Shown here piece after piece: positions 25,395-33,495 of a stretch of DNA of 64,000 nt. The position numbers were made by a program, and so were the translations under genes. This DNA is from Bradyrhizobium diazoefficiens (GTDB taxonomy: Bacteria > Pseudomonadota > Alphaproteobacteria > Rhizobiales > Xanthobacteraceae). The first letter of the stretch is position 1; each line of letters begins with the position of its first letter. Below the pieces are notes generated by a model, which saw only the letters and a program-made list of their open reading frames with translations, was not told where the DNA came from and searched no databases. The stretch is from the NCBI RefSeq assembly GCF_016616425.1, contig NZ_CP067101.1, positions 1,860,001 through 1,924,000 on the forward strand, written 5' to 3'.

Positions 25395-26606
25395 ATGATG
25401 ATCAAACATTTTCTGACGATATGCGCTGCCGCAACAGTCGCTGCGGCGGGAACCTCGCTCGCGCAGGCTCAGAGCTATCCAGTTCAGCAGGCGCCCAGCT
25501 ATGGCGCCCCGAGCGAATATCGGCCCGGCGACCGCACGCCAAATTTCGACGCGCTCGAAGATGACGACGCGATGCCGCAGACATCGCTGCCGCCGCCCGG
25601 TCCGGCCGACGATCTGCACTACGGCCGCCCGGCCGGCACGCCCCCGGTCTACTCGGCTGCGCCGCCGCAGGGTCCGGTGATGTCGCCGGATGATCCGCGT
25701 TACGGCCGCCCGGCTGGCGCACCGGTCTATTCGGCCGCCCCGCCGCAGGGCCCCGTGATGTCGCCCGACGATCCCCGCTACGGCCGCCCCGCCGGTCCGC
25801 CGCCGGTGATCTATGCCAATCGTCCGGGCCAAGGTCCCGACCAGGCGCAGGCCCCCACCAATGATGGCCTGCGTCCGCCGGAGGCCGTTGCCGGTCCCGC
25901 CGCGACCGGAACGGTCCAGGCCGGGCAGCCGCCTGCCGGCGCCAATGGCGGGCCGGTGACGATCGCGTCGCTGCCGCCCGAGGAGCAGCCCGATGCCGCA
26001 CCGGCGCAATTGCCGCCAAACCTGCGCCGCCAGGAGGTCGCCTTCCAGACCAAGGAGCCGGCCGGCACCCTCGTGGTCGATACGCCGAACACCTACCTCT
26101 ATTACGTGCTCGGCAATGGCCGGGCGATCCGCTACGGCGTCCGTGTCGGCCGCGACGGTTTCACCTGGACCGGCGTGCAGAAGATCACCCGCAAGGCCGA
26201 GTGGCCGGACTGGCATCCGCCGGCCGAGATGATCGAGCGCCAGCCCTATCTGCCGCGCTTCATGGCCGGCGGTCCCGGCAATCCGCTCGGCGCGCGCGCG
26301 ATGTATCTCGGCTCGACCGTGTACCGCATCCACGGCACCAACCAGCCTTCGACCATCGGCAAGTTCGTCTCGTCAGGCTGTATCGGCATGCTGAACGAGG
26401 ACGTCACGGACCTGTTCGATCGCGTCAAGGTCGGCACCCGCGTGGTGGTGCTGCCGGGCGGCCCGCCGCCGGGAACGGCGACCGCCTCCGCAGCGCCCAC
26501 GCCCGGTGCCGCCGGTCCGGCTCCGATCGCCGCCCAGGCCGGTCCGGTCCCGGGCACGCAGCCGACTGTGGTGCCGCCGCTGCCCGCTCCGGTCACCGTG
26601 CGCTGA
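25395..26606 (+). CDS. L,D-transpeptidase (YkuD domain) with proline-rich linker
   Basis: A 403-residue exported protein. A signal peptide (residues 1-24, ending TSLAQAQ) is followed by a Pro/Gly-rich linker with near-identical repeats of about 24 residues (VYSAAPPQGPVMSPDDPRYG twice). A YkuD catalytic domain lies at about 225-360. The active site has H313 (RIHGTNQP) and C329 (SSGCIGM). The Arg that normally follows Cys-Ile (GCIR) is Gly here. YkuD enzymes make 3-3 crosslinks in peptidoglycan or attach proteins to it. A paralogue with the canonical GCIRL is at the right end of the window. The ATG at 25395 begins the signal peptide. Confidence 0.87.
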   Translation: MMIKHFLTICAAATVAAAGTSLAQAQSYPVQQAPSYGAPSEYRPGDRTPNFDALEDDDAMPQTSLPPPGPADDLHYGRPAGTPPVYSAAPPQGPVMSPDDPRYGRPAGAPVYSAAPPQGPVMSPDDPRYGRPAGPPPVIYANRPGQGPDQAQAPTNDGLRPPEAVAGPAATGTVQAGQPPAGANGGPVTIASLPPEEQPDAAPAQLPPNLRRQEVAFQTKEPAGTLVVDTPNTYLYYVLGNGRAIRYGVRVGRDGFTWTGVQKITRKAEWPDWHPPAEMIERQPYLPRFMAGGPGNPLGARAMYLGSTVYRIHGTNQPSTIGKFVSSGCIGMLNEDVTDLFDRVKVGTRVVVLPGGPPPGTATASAAPTPGAAGPAPIAAQAGPVPGTQPTVVPPLPAPVTVR

Positions 26607-26630
26607 GAGCTCCGCGAAATCTGGTAGAGC

Positions 26631-26657
26631 GAAGGGCGTGCCATCGGCGCGCCCTTC
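26631..26657 (+). terminator. Terminator hairpin after the L,D-transpeptidase
   Basis: GAAGGGCG and CGCCCTTC form a stem 24 bp past the stop at 26606. It lies between two convergent genes and may serve both. Confidence 0.6.
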
Positions 26658-26663
26658 ATCATT

Positions 26664-27626
26664 TCAGGCCAGCTTGCGGGGCAACTCGCCGCCTTTGGTA
26701 AAGGCATCGATCGCCTCGACCATCTGGCCGTAATGGATGCGCAAGCCGTCCTCGGTGGCGTAGCCGAGATGCGGCGTCAGCACGAGGTTGTCGAGCCTGC
26801 GGAAGGGATGGTCGACCGGCAGCGGTTCGACTGCGAACACATCGATGCCGACGCCCGCGATCTTGCGCTGCTGCAAGGCCTCCAGCAACGCCTGTTCGTC
26901 CACGATCGGCCCGCGCGCGGTGTTGACGAGAAAGGCCGTCGGCTTCATCCGCGCCAGATCGGCAGCGCCGACCAGCCCGCGCGAGCGCTCGCTCAGCACC
27001 ACATGGATGGTGACGATGTCGGCCTTGGCGAACAGCTCCTCCTTGGTGGCGTAGCCGACGCCGGCCTCCTTGCATTTCTCCGGCGTGAGGTTCGGGCTCC
27101 AGGCGATCACGTTCATGCCGAACGCCTTGGCAATCCCGGCCATCCTGCTGCCGAGCTTGCCGAGCCCGAGGATGCCGAGCGTCATTCCCTCGATCTCGAC
27201 CCCGGCAAAGGTCTGCCAGGGCTCGCCGGCATGCATGCGCGCGTTCTCGCGGCCGATGCCGCGGGTCAACTCCAGGATCAGGCCCATGGCCAGGGGGGCG
27301 GTAGGATCGCGGGAATATTGCGTGCCGCCGATGACGATGCCGCCGGCCTTGGCGGCCTCCATGTCGATCGCGGCGTTACGCATGCCGGAGGTCAAGAGCA
27401 GCTTCAGCTTCGGCAGCTTGTCGAACAGGCTCCTGGGGAATGCGGTGCGCTCGCGCATCGCGCAGATGATCTCGAAATCGGCCAGCGCGCTTGCTGCGGC
27501 CTGCTCGGACGCGAAGGGATGGCTGAACACGGTGACGTCGACGCGGTCGGACAGTCTCTGCCAGTCGGCAACGTCGAGCGCGAGGTTGAAATAGTCGTCG
27601 AGAATTGCACAGCGCAGCCGGCTCAT
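26664..27626 (-). CDS. D-isomer-specific 2-hydroxyacid dehydrogenase
   Basis: A 320-residue NAD(P)-dependent dehydrogenase of the PGDH/formate-dehydrogenase-like superfamily. The nucleotide fold begins LGILGLGKLGSRMAGIAKAF. Catalytic residues appear as Arg in VNTARGPIVDE, Glu in VFAVEPLPVDHPF and His in LTPHLGYAT. It interconverts 2-keto acids and D-2-hydroxy acids in the cytoplasm; the exact substrate is unknown. The start MSRLRCAILDDY is normal for this group. It is convergent with the L,D-transpeptidase gene, and a shared hairpin lies between them. Confidence 0.88.
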   Translation of the reverse strand: MSRLRCAILDDYFNLALDVADWQRLSDRVDVTVFSHPFASEQAAASALADFEIICAMRERTAFPRSLFDKLPKLKLLLTSGMRNAAIDMEAAKAGGIVIGGTQYSRDPTAPLAMGLILELTRGIGRENARMHAGEPWQTFAGVEIEGMTLGILGLGKLGSRMAGIAKAFGMNVIAWSPNLTPEKCKEAGVGYATKEELFAKADIVTIHVVLSERSRGLVGAADLARMKPTAFLVNTARGPIVDEQALLEALQQRKIAGVGIDVFAVEPLPVDHPFRRLDNLVLTPHLGYATEDGLRIHYGQMVEAIDAFTKGGELPRKLA

Positions 27627-27754
27627 CAGCGTTCATCCATGGCGAGAGGTGAGGGCGCAAGCGGGCGCCGTCGTCGGAACCAGGCCATGGTTGCGCGCAT
27701 CACGCTTGTGCGCAAGCAGCTTGCGTCTTCAAAAATCCGACAGGACAGCGGCGC

Positions 27755-27970
27755 CTAGAGGTCGCGGGGCTTCAGCCGGAACGGCGCATCCATGCCGTGC
27801 TTGGCGCGCCAGGCGGGGCCGGGGCCGCGCATGTAGTGCAGTTCGGGGCGGTAGGGATTGAAGGCAGTGGTGAAGAAGCGCTTCCAGAACCGCTTGATCT
27901 CCGTGACGAACGCGGAGGTGCTGCCGGCTTCGGCCGGAACAGGAAGAGAATTGGTCTCGATCAGAGCCAT
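27755..27970 (-). CDS. Small conserved hypothetical protein
   Basis: A 71-residue protein with a mixed aromatic/basic middle (EIKRFWKRFFTTAFNPYRPE) and HYMRGPGPAWRAKHGMDAPF. It has no signal peptide or strong transmembrane helix. GCGAGG lies 7 nt before the ATG at 27970. Similar short proteins without known function seem common in Bradyrhizobium; this is from memory, not a search. Confidence 0.6.
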   Translation of the reverse strand: MALIETNSLPVPAEAGSTSAFVTEIKRFWKRFFTTAFNPYRPELHYMRGPGPAWRAKHGMDAPFRLKPRDL

Positions 27971-28202
27971 GATGCGGCCTCGCTGTGCTCCCGTTCATTC
28001 TGAGCGGTGGCGCTGTTTCCGCGCGAAACCGAGCTTTGGCCCGATTTGTTAAAAGATGGTTTCAATTGTCCGGATCGGTGGCCGGATGGTGTCCGTCCCG
28101 TATTCAAGCGTGGTGAACGGATGGAAAACGTTGCCCTTTGGGGGCGGGATCGCTACATCGGCGGCAAGCAAATTTCCTCAAATCGAAGGTTTCACGGGAC
28201 CG

Positions 28203-29852
28203 ATGGCGCGCCAGTTCATCTATTTCATGCAGGGCCTGACCAAGAGCTATCCGACCCGGAAGGTGCTCGATAACATCCATTTGAGCTTCTATCCGGACGC
28301 CAAGATCGGCGTGCTTGGCGTCAACGGCTCGGGCAAGTCGACGCTGCTCAAGATCATGGCCGGCCTCGACAAGGAATACAGCGGCGAGGCCTGGGTCGCC
28401 GAAGGCGCCCGCGTCGGCTATCTCGAGCAGGAGCCGCACCTCGATCCCAAGCTCTCGGTGCGTGAGAACGTCATGCAGGGCGTTGCCAAGCAGAAGGCGA
28501 TCCTCGACCGCTACAACGAATTGGCGATGAATTATTCCGAGGAGACCGCCGACGAGATGACCAAGCTGCAGGACGAGATCGAGGCCCAGGGCCTCTGGGA
28601 TCTCGACAGCAAGGTCGACCAGGCCATGGACGCGCTGCGCTGTCCCCCCGACGATGCCGACGTCACGAAGCTTTCGGGTGGTGAGCGCCGCCGCGTCGCC
28701 CTGTGCCGTCTCCTGCTCAATCAACCCGAACTCTTGCTGCTGGACGAGCCGACCAACCATCTCGACGCCGAATCCGTGTCGTGGCTGGAAGGACACCTGC
28801 GCAACTATCCCGGTGCGATCCTGATCGTCACCCACGACCGTTACTTCCTCGACAATGTCACGGGCTGGATCCTCGAACTCGATCGCGGCCGCGGCATCCC
28901 CTACGAAGGCAACTATTCGTCCTGGCTGGTGCAGAAGCAGAAGCGTCTGGAGCAGGAGGGACGCGAAGACGCCGCGCACCAGAAGACGCTCGCCCGCGAG
29001 CAGGAATGGGTCGCGTCATCGCCGAAGGCGCGCCAGGCCAAGTCCAAGGCGCGCTACCAGCGTTACGAGGAGCTGCTCAAGCAGGCCAGCGAGAAGCAGA
29101 CCCAGACCGCGCAGATCATCATTCCCGTTGCTGAGCGGCTCGGCGCCAACGTGGTCGATTTCGAGGGACTGAGCAAAGGCTTTGGCGATCGTCTGCTGAT
29201 TGACAATCTTACTTTCAAGTTGCCGCCCGGCGGCATCGTCGGCGTGATCGGCCCCAACGGCGCCGGCAAGACCACACTGTTCAAGATGATCACCAAGCAG
29301 GAAACGCCGGACAGGGGCACGATCACGGTCGGCGAGACCGTGCATCTCGGTTATGTCGACCAGTCGCGCGATGCGCTCGACGGCAAGAAGACCGTGTGGG
29401 AGGAAATCTCGGGCGGCAACGAGCTGATCCTGCTGGGCAAGAAGGAAGTAAATTCGCGCGGCTACTGCTCGTCATTCAACTTCAAGGGGGCGGACCAGCA
29501 GAAGAAGGTCGGCGCGCTCTCGGGGGGTGAACGCAACCGCGTGCACCTGGCAAAAATGCTGAAATCCGGCGCCAATGTCCTGCTGCTCGACGAGCCGACC
29601 AACGATCTCGACGTCGACACGCTGCGCGCGCTGGAAGAAGCGCTGGAGGATTTCGCCGGCTGCGCCGTCATCATCAGCCATGATCGCTGGTTCCTCGACC
29701 GCATCGCGACCCACATCCTGGCCTTCGAAGGCGACAGCCATGTCGAATGGTTCGAAGGCAACTTCCAGGACTACGAGAAGGACAAGATGCGCCGGCTCGG
29801 CCAGGACAGCATCATTCCGCACCGCGTGAAGTACAAGAAGCTGACGCGGTGA
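28203..29852 (+). CDS. ettA: Energy-dependent translational throttle protein EttA (ABC-F ATPase)
   Basis: A 549-residue ABC-F protein with two ATPase domains and no membrane part. Domain 1 has [32 protein letters not shown] and [15 protein letters not shown]. Domain 2 has [30 protein letters not shown] and [15 protein letters not shown]. The long charged linker between them (about 240-310) and the arm insertion in domain 1 are typical. EttA binds the ribosomal E site and gates entry into elongation according to ADP/ATP. The length is close to E. coli EttA (555). The ATG at 28203 is chosen by family alignment ([16 protein letters not shown]); the open frame extends 147 bp upstream without a ribosome site. 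Confidence 0.92.
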   Translation: MARQFIYFMQGLTKSYPTRKVLDNIHLSFYPDAKIGVLGVNGSGKSTLLKIMAGLDKEYSGEAWVAEGARVGYLEQEPHLDPKLSVRENVMQGVAKQKAILDRYNELAMNYSEETADEMTKLQDEIEAQGLWDLDSKVDQAMDALRCPPDDADVTKLSGGERRRVALCRLLLNQPELLLLDEPTNHLDAESVSWLEGHLRNYPGAILIVTHDRYFLDNVTGWILELDRGRGIPYEGNYSSWLVQKQKRLEQEGREDAAHQKTLAREQEWVASSPKARQAKSKARYQRYEELLKQASEKQTQTAQIIIPVAERLGANVVDFEGLSKGFGDRLLIDNLTFKLPPGGIVGVIGPNGAGKTTLFKMITKQETPDRGTITVGETVHLGYVDQSRDALDGKKTVWEEISGGNELILLGKKEVNSRGYCSSFNFKGADQQKKVGALSGGERNRVHLAKMLKSGANVLLLDEPTNDLDVDTLRALEEALEDFAGCAVIISHDRWFLDRIATHILAFEGDSHVEWFEGNFQDYEKDKMRRLGQDSIIPHRVKYKKLTR

Positions 29853-29859
29853 CCCCGGC

Positions 29860-31086
29860 ATGATGCGGCGGGCGCTCATCGTTGCGGTGATCGTGCTCAC
29901 CTGCGGCTGGTCGACCGCCCGCGCCGCCGACGCCGCCTTCACCCAGTTCATCGCCTCGCTGTGGCCGGAGGCGCAGGTCGCCGGCGTCTCTCGCGCAACG
30001 TTCGACGAGCAGACGCGCGGGCTTGAGCCGGACTACAAGCTGCCCGACCTGATCCTGCCGGGACGCCCCGCGCTGGGTGCGCCGTCGCAGGCCGAGTTCG
30101 TGCAGGTGCCGGCCGACTATCTCAAGGAAGCCTCGATCGCGCGGCTTGCGGGCGAGGGGCAGCGGCTGCTGCAGAAATATCGCACCTCGCTGGGCGAGAT
30201 CGAGAAGAAGTCCGGCGTGCCGGCGACTGTGGTCCTCGCGATCTGGGGCCGCGAGACCGATTACGGCCGCTACACCTTGCCTTACGATCTCGTCCGCGTG
30301 CTGGCGACGCAGGCTTATGTCGGGCGCCGCAAGGACACCTATCGCAACGAGTTCATCCTCTCGTTGAAGATGCTGGGCGAGGGCGTGGTGACGCGCAAGG
30401 ACATGCGCTCGTCCTGGGCCGGCGCCACCGGGCTGACGCAGTTCCTGCCATCCGAATATTACAAGCATGGCGTCGATTTCGACGGCGACGGCCGCATCGA
30501 CATCTGGCACTCGGTGCCGGATGCGCTGGCCTCTGCTGCGCAGCAGCTCGTCAACAAGGGCTGGCAGAGCGGCCTGCGCTGGGCCTATGAGGTGCAGGCG
30601 CCGGCCAAGGTCGATTGCAGCATCGGCGTGCCCGAAGTGACGAAGCCGATCGGCCAATGGCTGCGCGAAGGTTTTGTGCCGGTGCGCGGCGCGAGGCTGA
30701 GCGCGGCGGAGCAGGCGCAGCCGGCCTCGCTGCTCCAGCCGGAGGGCATCTATGGCCCGTCATTCCTCACCACGAAGAACTACTTCGTCATCAAGGAATA
30801 CAATTTCTCCGATCTCTACGTGCTGTTCGTCGGCCATCTCAGCGATCGCATGACGAGCCCGCTGCCGTTCGCGACGCCCTGGTCGGCCTCCAGGCAGTTG
30901 CGCACGAAAGACGTCGAGACCATGCAGCGCAGTCTCGCGCGCGCCGGGCTCTACAAGGACAAGATCGACGGCAAGGCCGGCATGCAGACGCGTGCGGCGC
31001 TGGGCGCTTACCAGAAATCGGCAGGCCTCAAGGTTGATTGCTGGCCGAGCGAAGAGGTGCTGCGCGCAATCCAGGCGGCGCGATAG
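29860..31086 (+). CDS. Lytic murein transglycosylase (MltB-like) with peptidoglycan-binding domain
   Basis: A 408-residue exported enzyme. A signal peptide (residues 1-22) is followed by an SLT-type catalytic domain, with the probable acid E132 in LAIWGRETDYGRYT. It has the MltB hallmark SSWAGATGLTQFLPSEYYKH, and a C-terminal peptidoglycan-binding domain (about 345-405, TMQRSLARAGLYKDKIDGKA). It cleaves the MurNAc-GlcNAc bond to give 1,6-anhydro ends in the periplasm. It starts 7 bp after the ettA stop, so the two are likely co-transcribed, although their functions are unrelated. A strong terminator follows. Confidence 0.9.
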   Translation: MMRRALIVAVIVLTCGWSTARAADAAFTQFIASLWPEAQVAGVSRATFDEQTRGLEPDYKLPDLILPGRPALGAPSQAEFVQVPADYLKEASIARLAGEGQRLLQKYRTSLGEIEKKSGVPATVVLAIWGRETDYGRYTLPYDLVRVLATQAYVGRRKDTYRNEFILSLKMLGEGVVTRKDMRSSWAGATGLTQFLPSEYYKHGVDFDGDGRIDIWHSVPDALASAAQQLVNKGWQSGLRWAYEVQAPAKVDCSIGVPEVTKPIGQWLREGFVPVRGARLSAAEQAQPASLLQPEGIYGPSFLTTKNYFVIKEYNFSDLYVLFVGHLSDRMTSPLPFATPWSASRQLRTKDVETMQRSLARAGLYKDKIDGKAGMQTRAALGAYQKSAGLKVDCWPSEEVLRAIQAAR

Positions 31087-31103
31087 CGCAGGAGCAAAAG
31101 AAA

Positions 31104-31132
31104 AAGCCCGGCCGAAGGTCCCGGCCGGGCTT
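31104..31132 (+). terminator. Rho-independent terminator, possibly bidirectional
   Basis: AAGCCCGGCCG and CGGCCGGGCTT form an 11-bp stem. It is flanked by A-rich sequence (AAAAGAAA) on the left, so it can also serve the minus-strand gene ending at 31167. Confidence 0.75.
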
Positions 31133-31166
31133 CGATCGCGGCGCTTGTGAGCGCCGCGCGATCAGA

Positions 31167-31451
31167 TCAGTAGCAGACGCGGACCGGGCGGACGACCCAG
31201 CCGTAGCCGTCCCAATAGCGCTCACGACGCCAGTAGCAGGGCGGGGGCGGCGGGCCGGGCTCGGCCACGTAGACGGGACCGCCATAGGCGGGACGGCTCG
31301 ACGCAATGGCGCCGCCGACGATCGCGCCGCCAATCAGGCCGGCTGCGATGCCGGCGCCGATGCCGTCACCGGCTTTGGCGGGCGGGGTGGCGGTTACCAG
31401 CGAACCGGCGACCGTCGCAACCGTGAGGGCGGCAACTAAAGTCTTCTTCAT
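31167..31451 (-). CDS. Small exported glycine-zipper protein
   Basis: A 94-residue protein. The signal peptide (ALTVATVAGSLVTATPPAKA) is followed by a glycine-zipper stretch (GIGAGIAAGLIGGAIVGGAI). A Pro/Tyr-rich C-terminus ends with two Cys (PPPPCYWRRERYWDGYGWVV and a final VRVCY). It is clearly related to the next minus-strand gene at 31679, which shares both the zipper and the WDGYxWxVRxVRVC ending. It is probably a small surface or outer-membrane-associated protein. The function is unknown. Confidence 0.72.
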   Translation of the reverse strand: MKKTLVAALTVATVAGSLVTATPPAKAGDGIGAGIAAGLIGGAIVGGAIASSRPAYGGPVYVAEPGPPPPPCYWRRERYWDGYGWVVRPVRVCY

Positions 31452-31678
31452 GCTCAGGGCTCTCCTGGGAGATGGGTACCTCTTGGTAAGAGGCGCCCGG
31501 GGTTCAAAGGTTCACGCACGCTCTGATGGAATTGGTCTTGCAGCTAGGAAGCGCGCAAATGGTCAATCCACGGTAAACGCGGACGGAGCTGTGACGAGAA
31601 AAAGCGGTGTTTTTCAGGCCCGGAGATGAACGATCTGTCCGTAGTGAACCGGTCCAAACAAACCCGCCCCCCGTCGCC
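31452..31678. other. Spacer between two paralogous small genes, nothing recognised
   Basis: About 225 bp, presumably the promoter of the gene starting at 31451. No repeat, palindrome or gene was found. Confidence 0.45.
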
Positions 31679-32017
31679 TCAGCCGCAGACTCTGACGCGG
31701 CGGACGCGCCAGGCATAGCCGTCCCAGAAGCGCTGCTTCTGCCAGACGCAGCCGCCGCCGTAATAGTCGTCGGCGACATAGCCGGGGCCCGGCGCGTAGT
31801 AGCGGGGCGGATAGTAGCCGGGTTCGTAATAGCCGGGGCCGGGTCGGTAGTAACCTGGTCCGTAGTAATACGGAGAGGCCAGCGCGCCGCCGACAATGGC
31901 GCCGCCGATGATCCCGGCCGCCACGCCCGCTGCGACGCCGCGCTGCGCATGGGCCGGCGTCCCGGCTGCAAGGGCCAGGGTGGCAACGGCAGCGACTGCC
32001 AGGAGCAACTTCTTCAT
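31679..32017 (-). CDS. Small exported glycine-zipper, Tyr/Pro-rich protein (paralogue)
   Basis: A 112-residue protein that begins MKKLLLAVAAVATLALAAGT with a clear signal peptide. A glycine zipper (GVAAGVAAGIIGGAIVGGAL) comes next, then a Tyr/Pro/Gly repeat region (YYYGPGYYRPGPGYYEPGYY) and an ending FWDGYAWRVRRVRVCG. The N-terminus, zipper and ending match the neighbour at 31167-31451, so the pair arose by tandem duplication. The start at 32017 begins the signal peptide; longer open frames upstream lack support. Confidence 0.75.
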   Translation of the reverse strand: MKKLLLAVAAVATLALAAGTPAHAQRGVAAGVAAGIIGGAIVGGALASPYYYGPGYYRPGPGYYEPGYYPPRYYAPGPGYVADDYYGGGCVWQKQRFWDGYAWRVRRVRVCG

Positions 32018-32087
32018 TGGCTTGACCTTTCGTGCAAACTCGGGGGAACTGTTCGCGGCAGAGTTCCATACTTCGCTTGAATGATCA

Positions 32088-32363
32088 ATGAACGGCACAT
32101 TTGCCGGATGCGATCGGTTATGGCTGGTCAACCCACCTCCAGAACCGCGGCCGACACTCGCGCCGGCGCTGGTGGCGACTGTTGGGGGCGGCGGCAGCGC
32201 CACCTATACGGGGACGAATGACGGCTTCTCGCCTGGAAGCTGATCTTCCGGCGACAGCTCGGGCAGCGCAACTGACGGCGGCAGCTGTTCCAGCAGCGAT
32301 AGCGGCAGTGGTGGCGGGGATTGCGGGGGCGGCGGCGACGGCGGTGAACGCGGCGGCGACTAG
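32088..32363 (+). pseudogene. Small Gly/Ser/Cys-rich gene interrupted by an in-frame TGA
   Basis: From ATG 32088 the frame reads MNGTFAG...LWLVNPPPEPRPTLAP, then GGGGSATYTGTNDGFSPGS, and meets TGA at 32241. After the TGA the same frame continues 39 more codons with a strikingly composed tail (SSGDSSGSATDGGSCSSSDS, then Gly/Asp-rich) to TAG at 32361. A Ser/Gly/Cys/Asp tail like this is typical of small alphaproteobacterial proteins. The TGA sits where a Cys codon (TGC or TGT) would fit. A perfect terminator hairpin follows the TAG. The best reading is a small gene broken by one nonsense change. Confidence 0.55.
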
Positions 32364-32379
32364 ATCCGCTCTAATCTTG

Positions 32380-32398
32380 ATCCAGCGCAACGCTGGAT
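32380..32398 (+). terminator. Rho-independent terminator hairpin
   Basis: ATCCAGCG-CAA-CGCTGGAT, an 8-bp perfect stem followed by TTTTA. It lies 17 bp after the TAG of the broken small gene and supports that this was once a transcribed gene. Confidence 0.65.
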
Positions 32399-32415
32399 TT
32401 TAGAGCCGTTCTAGA
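32399..32415. promoter_or_regulatory. Probable Irr-type iron control element upstream of bfd
   Basis: TTTAGAG-CCG-TTCTAGA, an imperfect inverted repeat of the same 15-17-bp design as the element before bfr. In Bradyrhizobium the Irr regulator binds inverted TTAGAA-type boxes. It lies about 110 bp upstream of the bfd start. Confidence 0.5.
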
Positions 32416-32524
32416 CTGTTAGTGGGCCAGTTTGGAATAGCTTCAAATACCGCTTTTTCCTTTTGCATCCGGCCGGCCCGTTAAATATCGATGATGGCGC
32501 ATCACCAAAGGGCTTACCGCTTCC

Positions 32525-32797
32525 ATGATCGTTTGTTCCTGTAACGTGCTGAGCGATGACGACATCCGCGCCGCCGTCGCCGAGTCCGACGACGCTGTGC
32601 GCCATGCCAAGCAGATCTATGGGTGCCTCGGCTGTAGCGCCGAATGCGGCCGGTGTGCGCGGACGATCAAGACCATCATCGACGAAGCCCTTGGCCCCTG
32701 CGCCCAGTCCTGCTGCTCAGGCTGCCCGCACAGCCACACCGTGGCTGCCAATGACGAGATGACCGAGCCCGCGCAATTCGCCCTCGCAGCCTGCTGA
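32525..32797 (+). CDS. bfd: Bacterioferritin-associated ferredoxin
   Basis: A 90-residue [2Fe-2S] protein. The N-terminal MIVCSCNVLSDDDIRAAVAE matches Bfd, with C4 and C6; the second ligand pair is C41 and C44 (ECGRCARTIK). Bfd docks on bacterioferritin and supplies electrons to reduce stored ferric iron for release. Extra Cys residues (C34, C37 and a C-terminal CAQSCCSGCPHSH) lengthen it beyond the E. coli protein (64 residues), which is a common alphaproteobacterial variant. The bfr gene follows 130 bp downstream in the same direction with its own iron box. Confidence 0.9.
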   Translation: MIVCSCNVLSDDDIRAAVAESDDAVRHAKQIYGCLGCSAECGRCARTIKTIIDEALGPCAQSCCSGCPHSHTVAANDEMTEPAQFALAAC

Positions 32798-32869
32798 GTT
32801 TTCGGCCAGCCTTGCTGAGCTTTTCCCGGCTGCGTCTTCGTCGCCGGTTGCCCTCATACGCAAACTGAC

Positions 32870-32885
32870 TTAGAAGCGTTCTAAA
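32870..32885. promoter_or_regulatory. Probable Irr-type iron control element upstream of bfr
   Basis: TTAGAA-GCG-TTCTAA is a perfect 6-3-6 inverted repeat, extended by A on the right. It lies about 43 bp before the bfr start. It matches the form of ICE boxes bound by Irr in rhizobia. It should repress bfr when iron is low. Confidence 0.65.
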
Positions 32886-32927
32886 CTCGGTGAGGGCCGA
32901 TTTGGACTGCAAGAGCTGGAGTGAATC

Positions 32928-33416
32928 ATGCAGGGCGACGCAAAAGTTATCGATTATCTCAACAAGGCGCTGCGTCACGAACTGACTGCGATCAACCAGT
33001 ACTGGCTGCACTACCGCTTTCTCGACAATTGGGGCCTGCTCGACATGGCCAAGGTCTGGCGCAAGGAATCCATCGAGGAGATGGAGCATGCCGACAAGCT
33101 CACCGCGCGCATTCTGTTCCTCGACGGCTTCCCGAACATGCAGGTGCTCGACCCCTTGCGCATCGGCCAGAACGTCAAGGAGATCATCGAGTGCGATCTC
33201 GCCGCCGAGATGAGCGCGCGGGCGCTCTACCAGGAAGCGGCGACCTACTGTCACGGCGTCAAGGACTACGTCACGCGTGACCTGTTCGAGAAGCTGATGA
33301 GTGACGAGGAGCACCACATCGACTTCCTCGAAACCCAGCTCGACCTGATCGGCCGCATCGGCCTTGAGCTCTACACCCAGAAGCATGTCGGCGGGCTCGA
33401 GGGCGAAGGGCATTGA
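32928..33416 (+). CDS. bfr: Bacterioferritin
   Basis: A 162-residue ferritin-fold protein, close in length to E. coli Bfr (158). It has the [20 protein letters not shown] start. Ferroxidase residues are visible (E18, E51, H54 in EEMEHAD, and later EEHHIDFLE). The heme-ligand Met52 falls within the same EEMEHAD stretch. It assembles into a 24-subunit shell that oxidises and stores iron. Bfd upstream provides the electron donor for release. GGAG before the ATG and an Irr-type box upstream support this start and iron control. Confidence 0.93.
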   Translation: MQGDAKVIDYLNKALRHELTAINQYWLHYRFLDNWGLLDMAKVWRKESIEEMEHADKLTARILFLDGFPNMQVLDPLRIGQNVKEIIECDLAAEMSARALYQEAATYCHGVKDYVTRDLFEKLMSDEEHHIDFLETQLDLIGRIGLELYTQKHVGGLEGEGH

Positions 33417-33495
33417 GCACCGGCTCCGCCCTGTCCATCCGCCACGGCCGGGGCAGGCCCGGGCATGACGATCCATTTGCGGAACGAACGCCCGC

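Noticed and set aside
32241..32243. TGA read as selenocysteine
   Set aside because: The position fits a Cys codon, but no SECIS-like hairpin is evident right after it and the tail is low-complexity; a nonsense mutation is simpler.
32118..32390. 90-codon minus-strand frame rich in Ala and Thr
   Set aside because: It is antisense to the broken Gly/Ser-rich gene and has no signal or family pattern.
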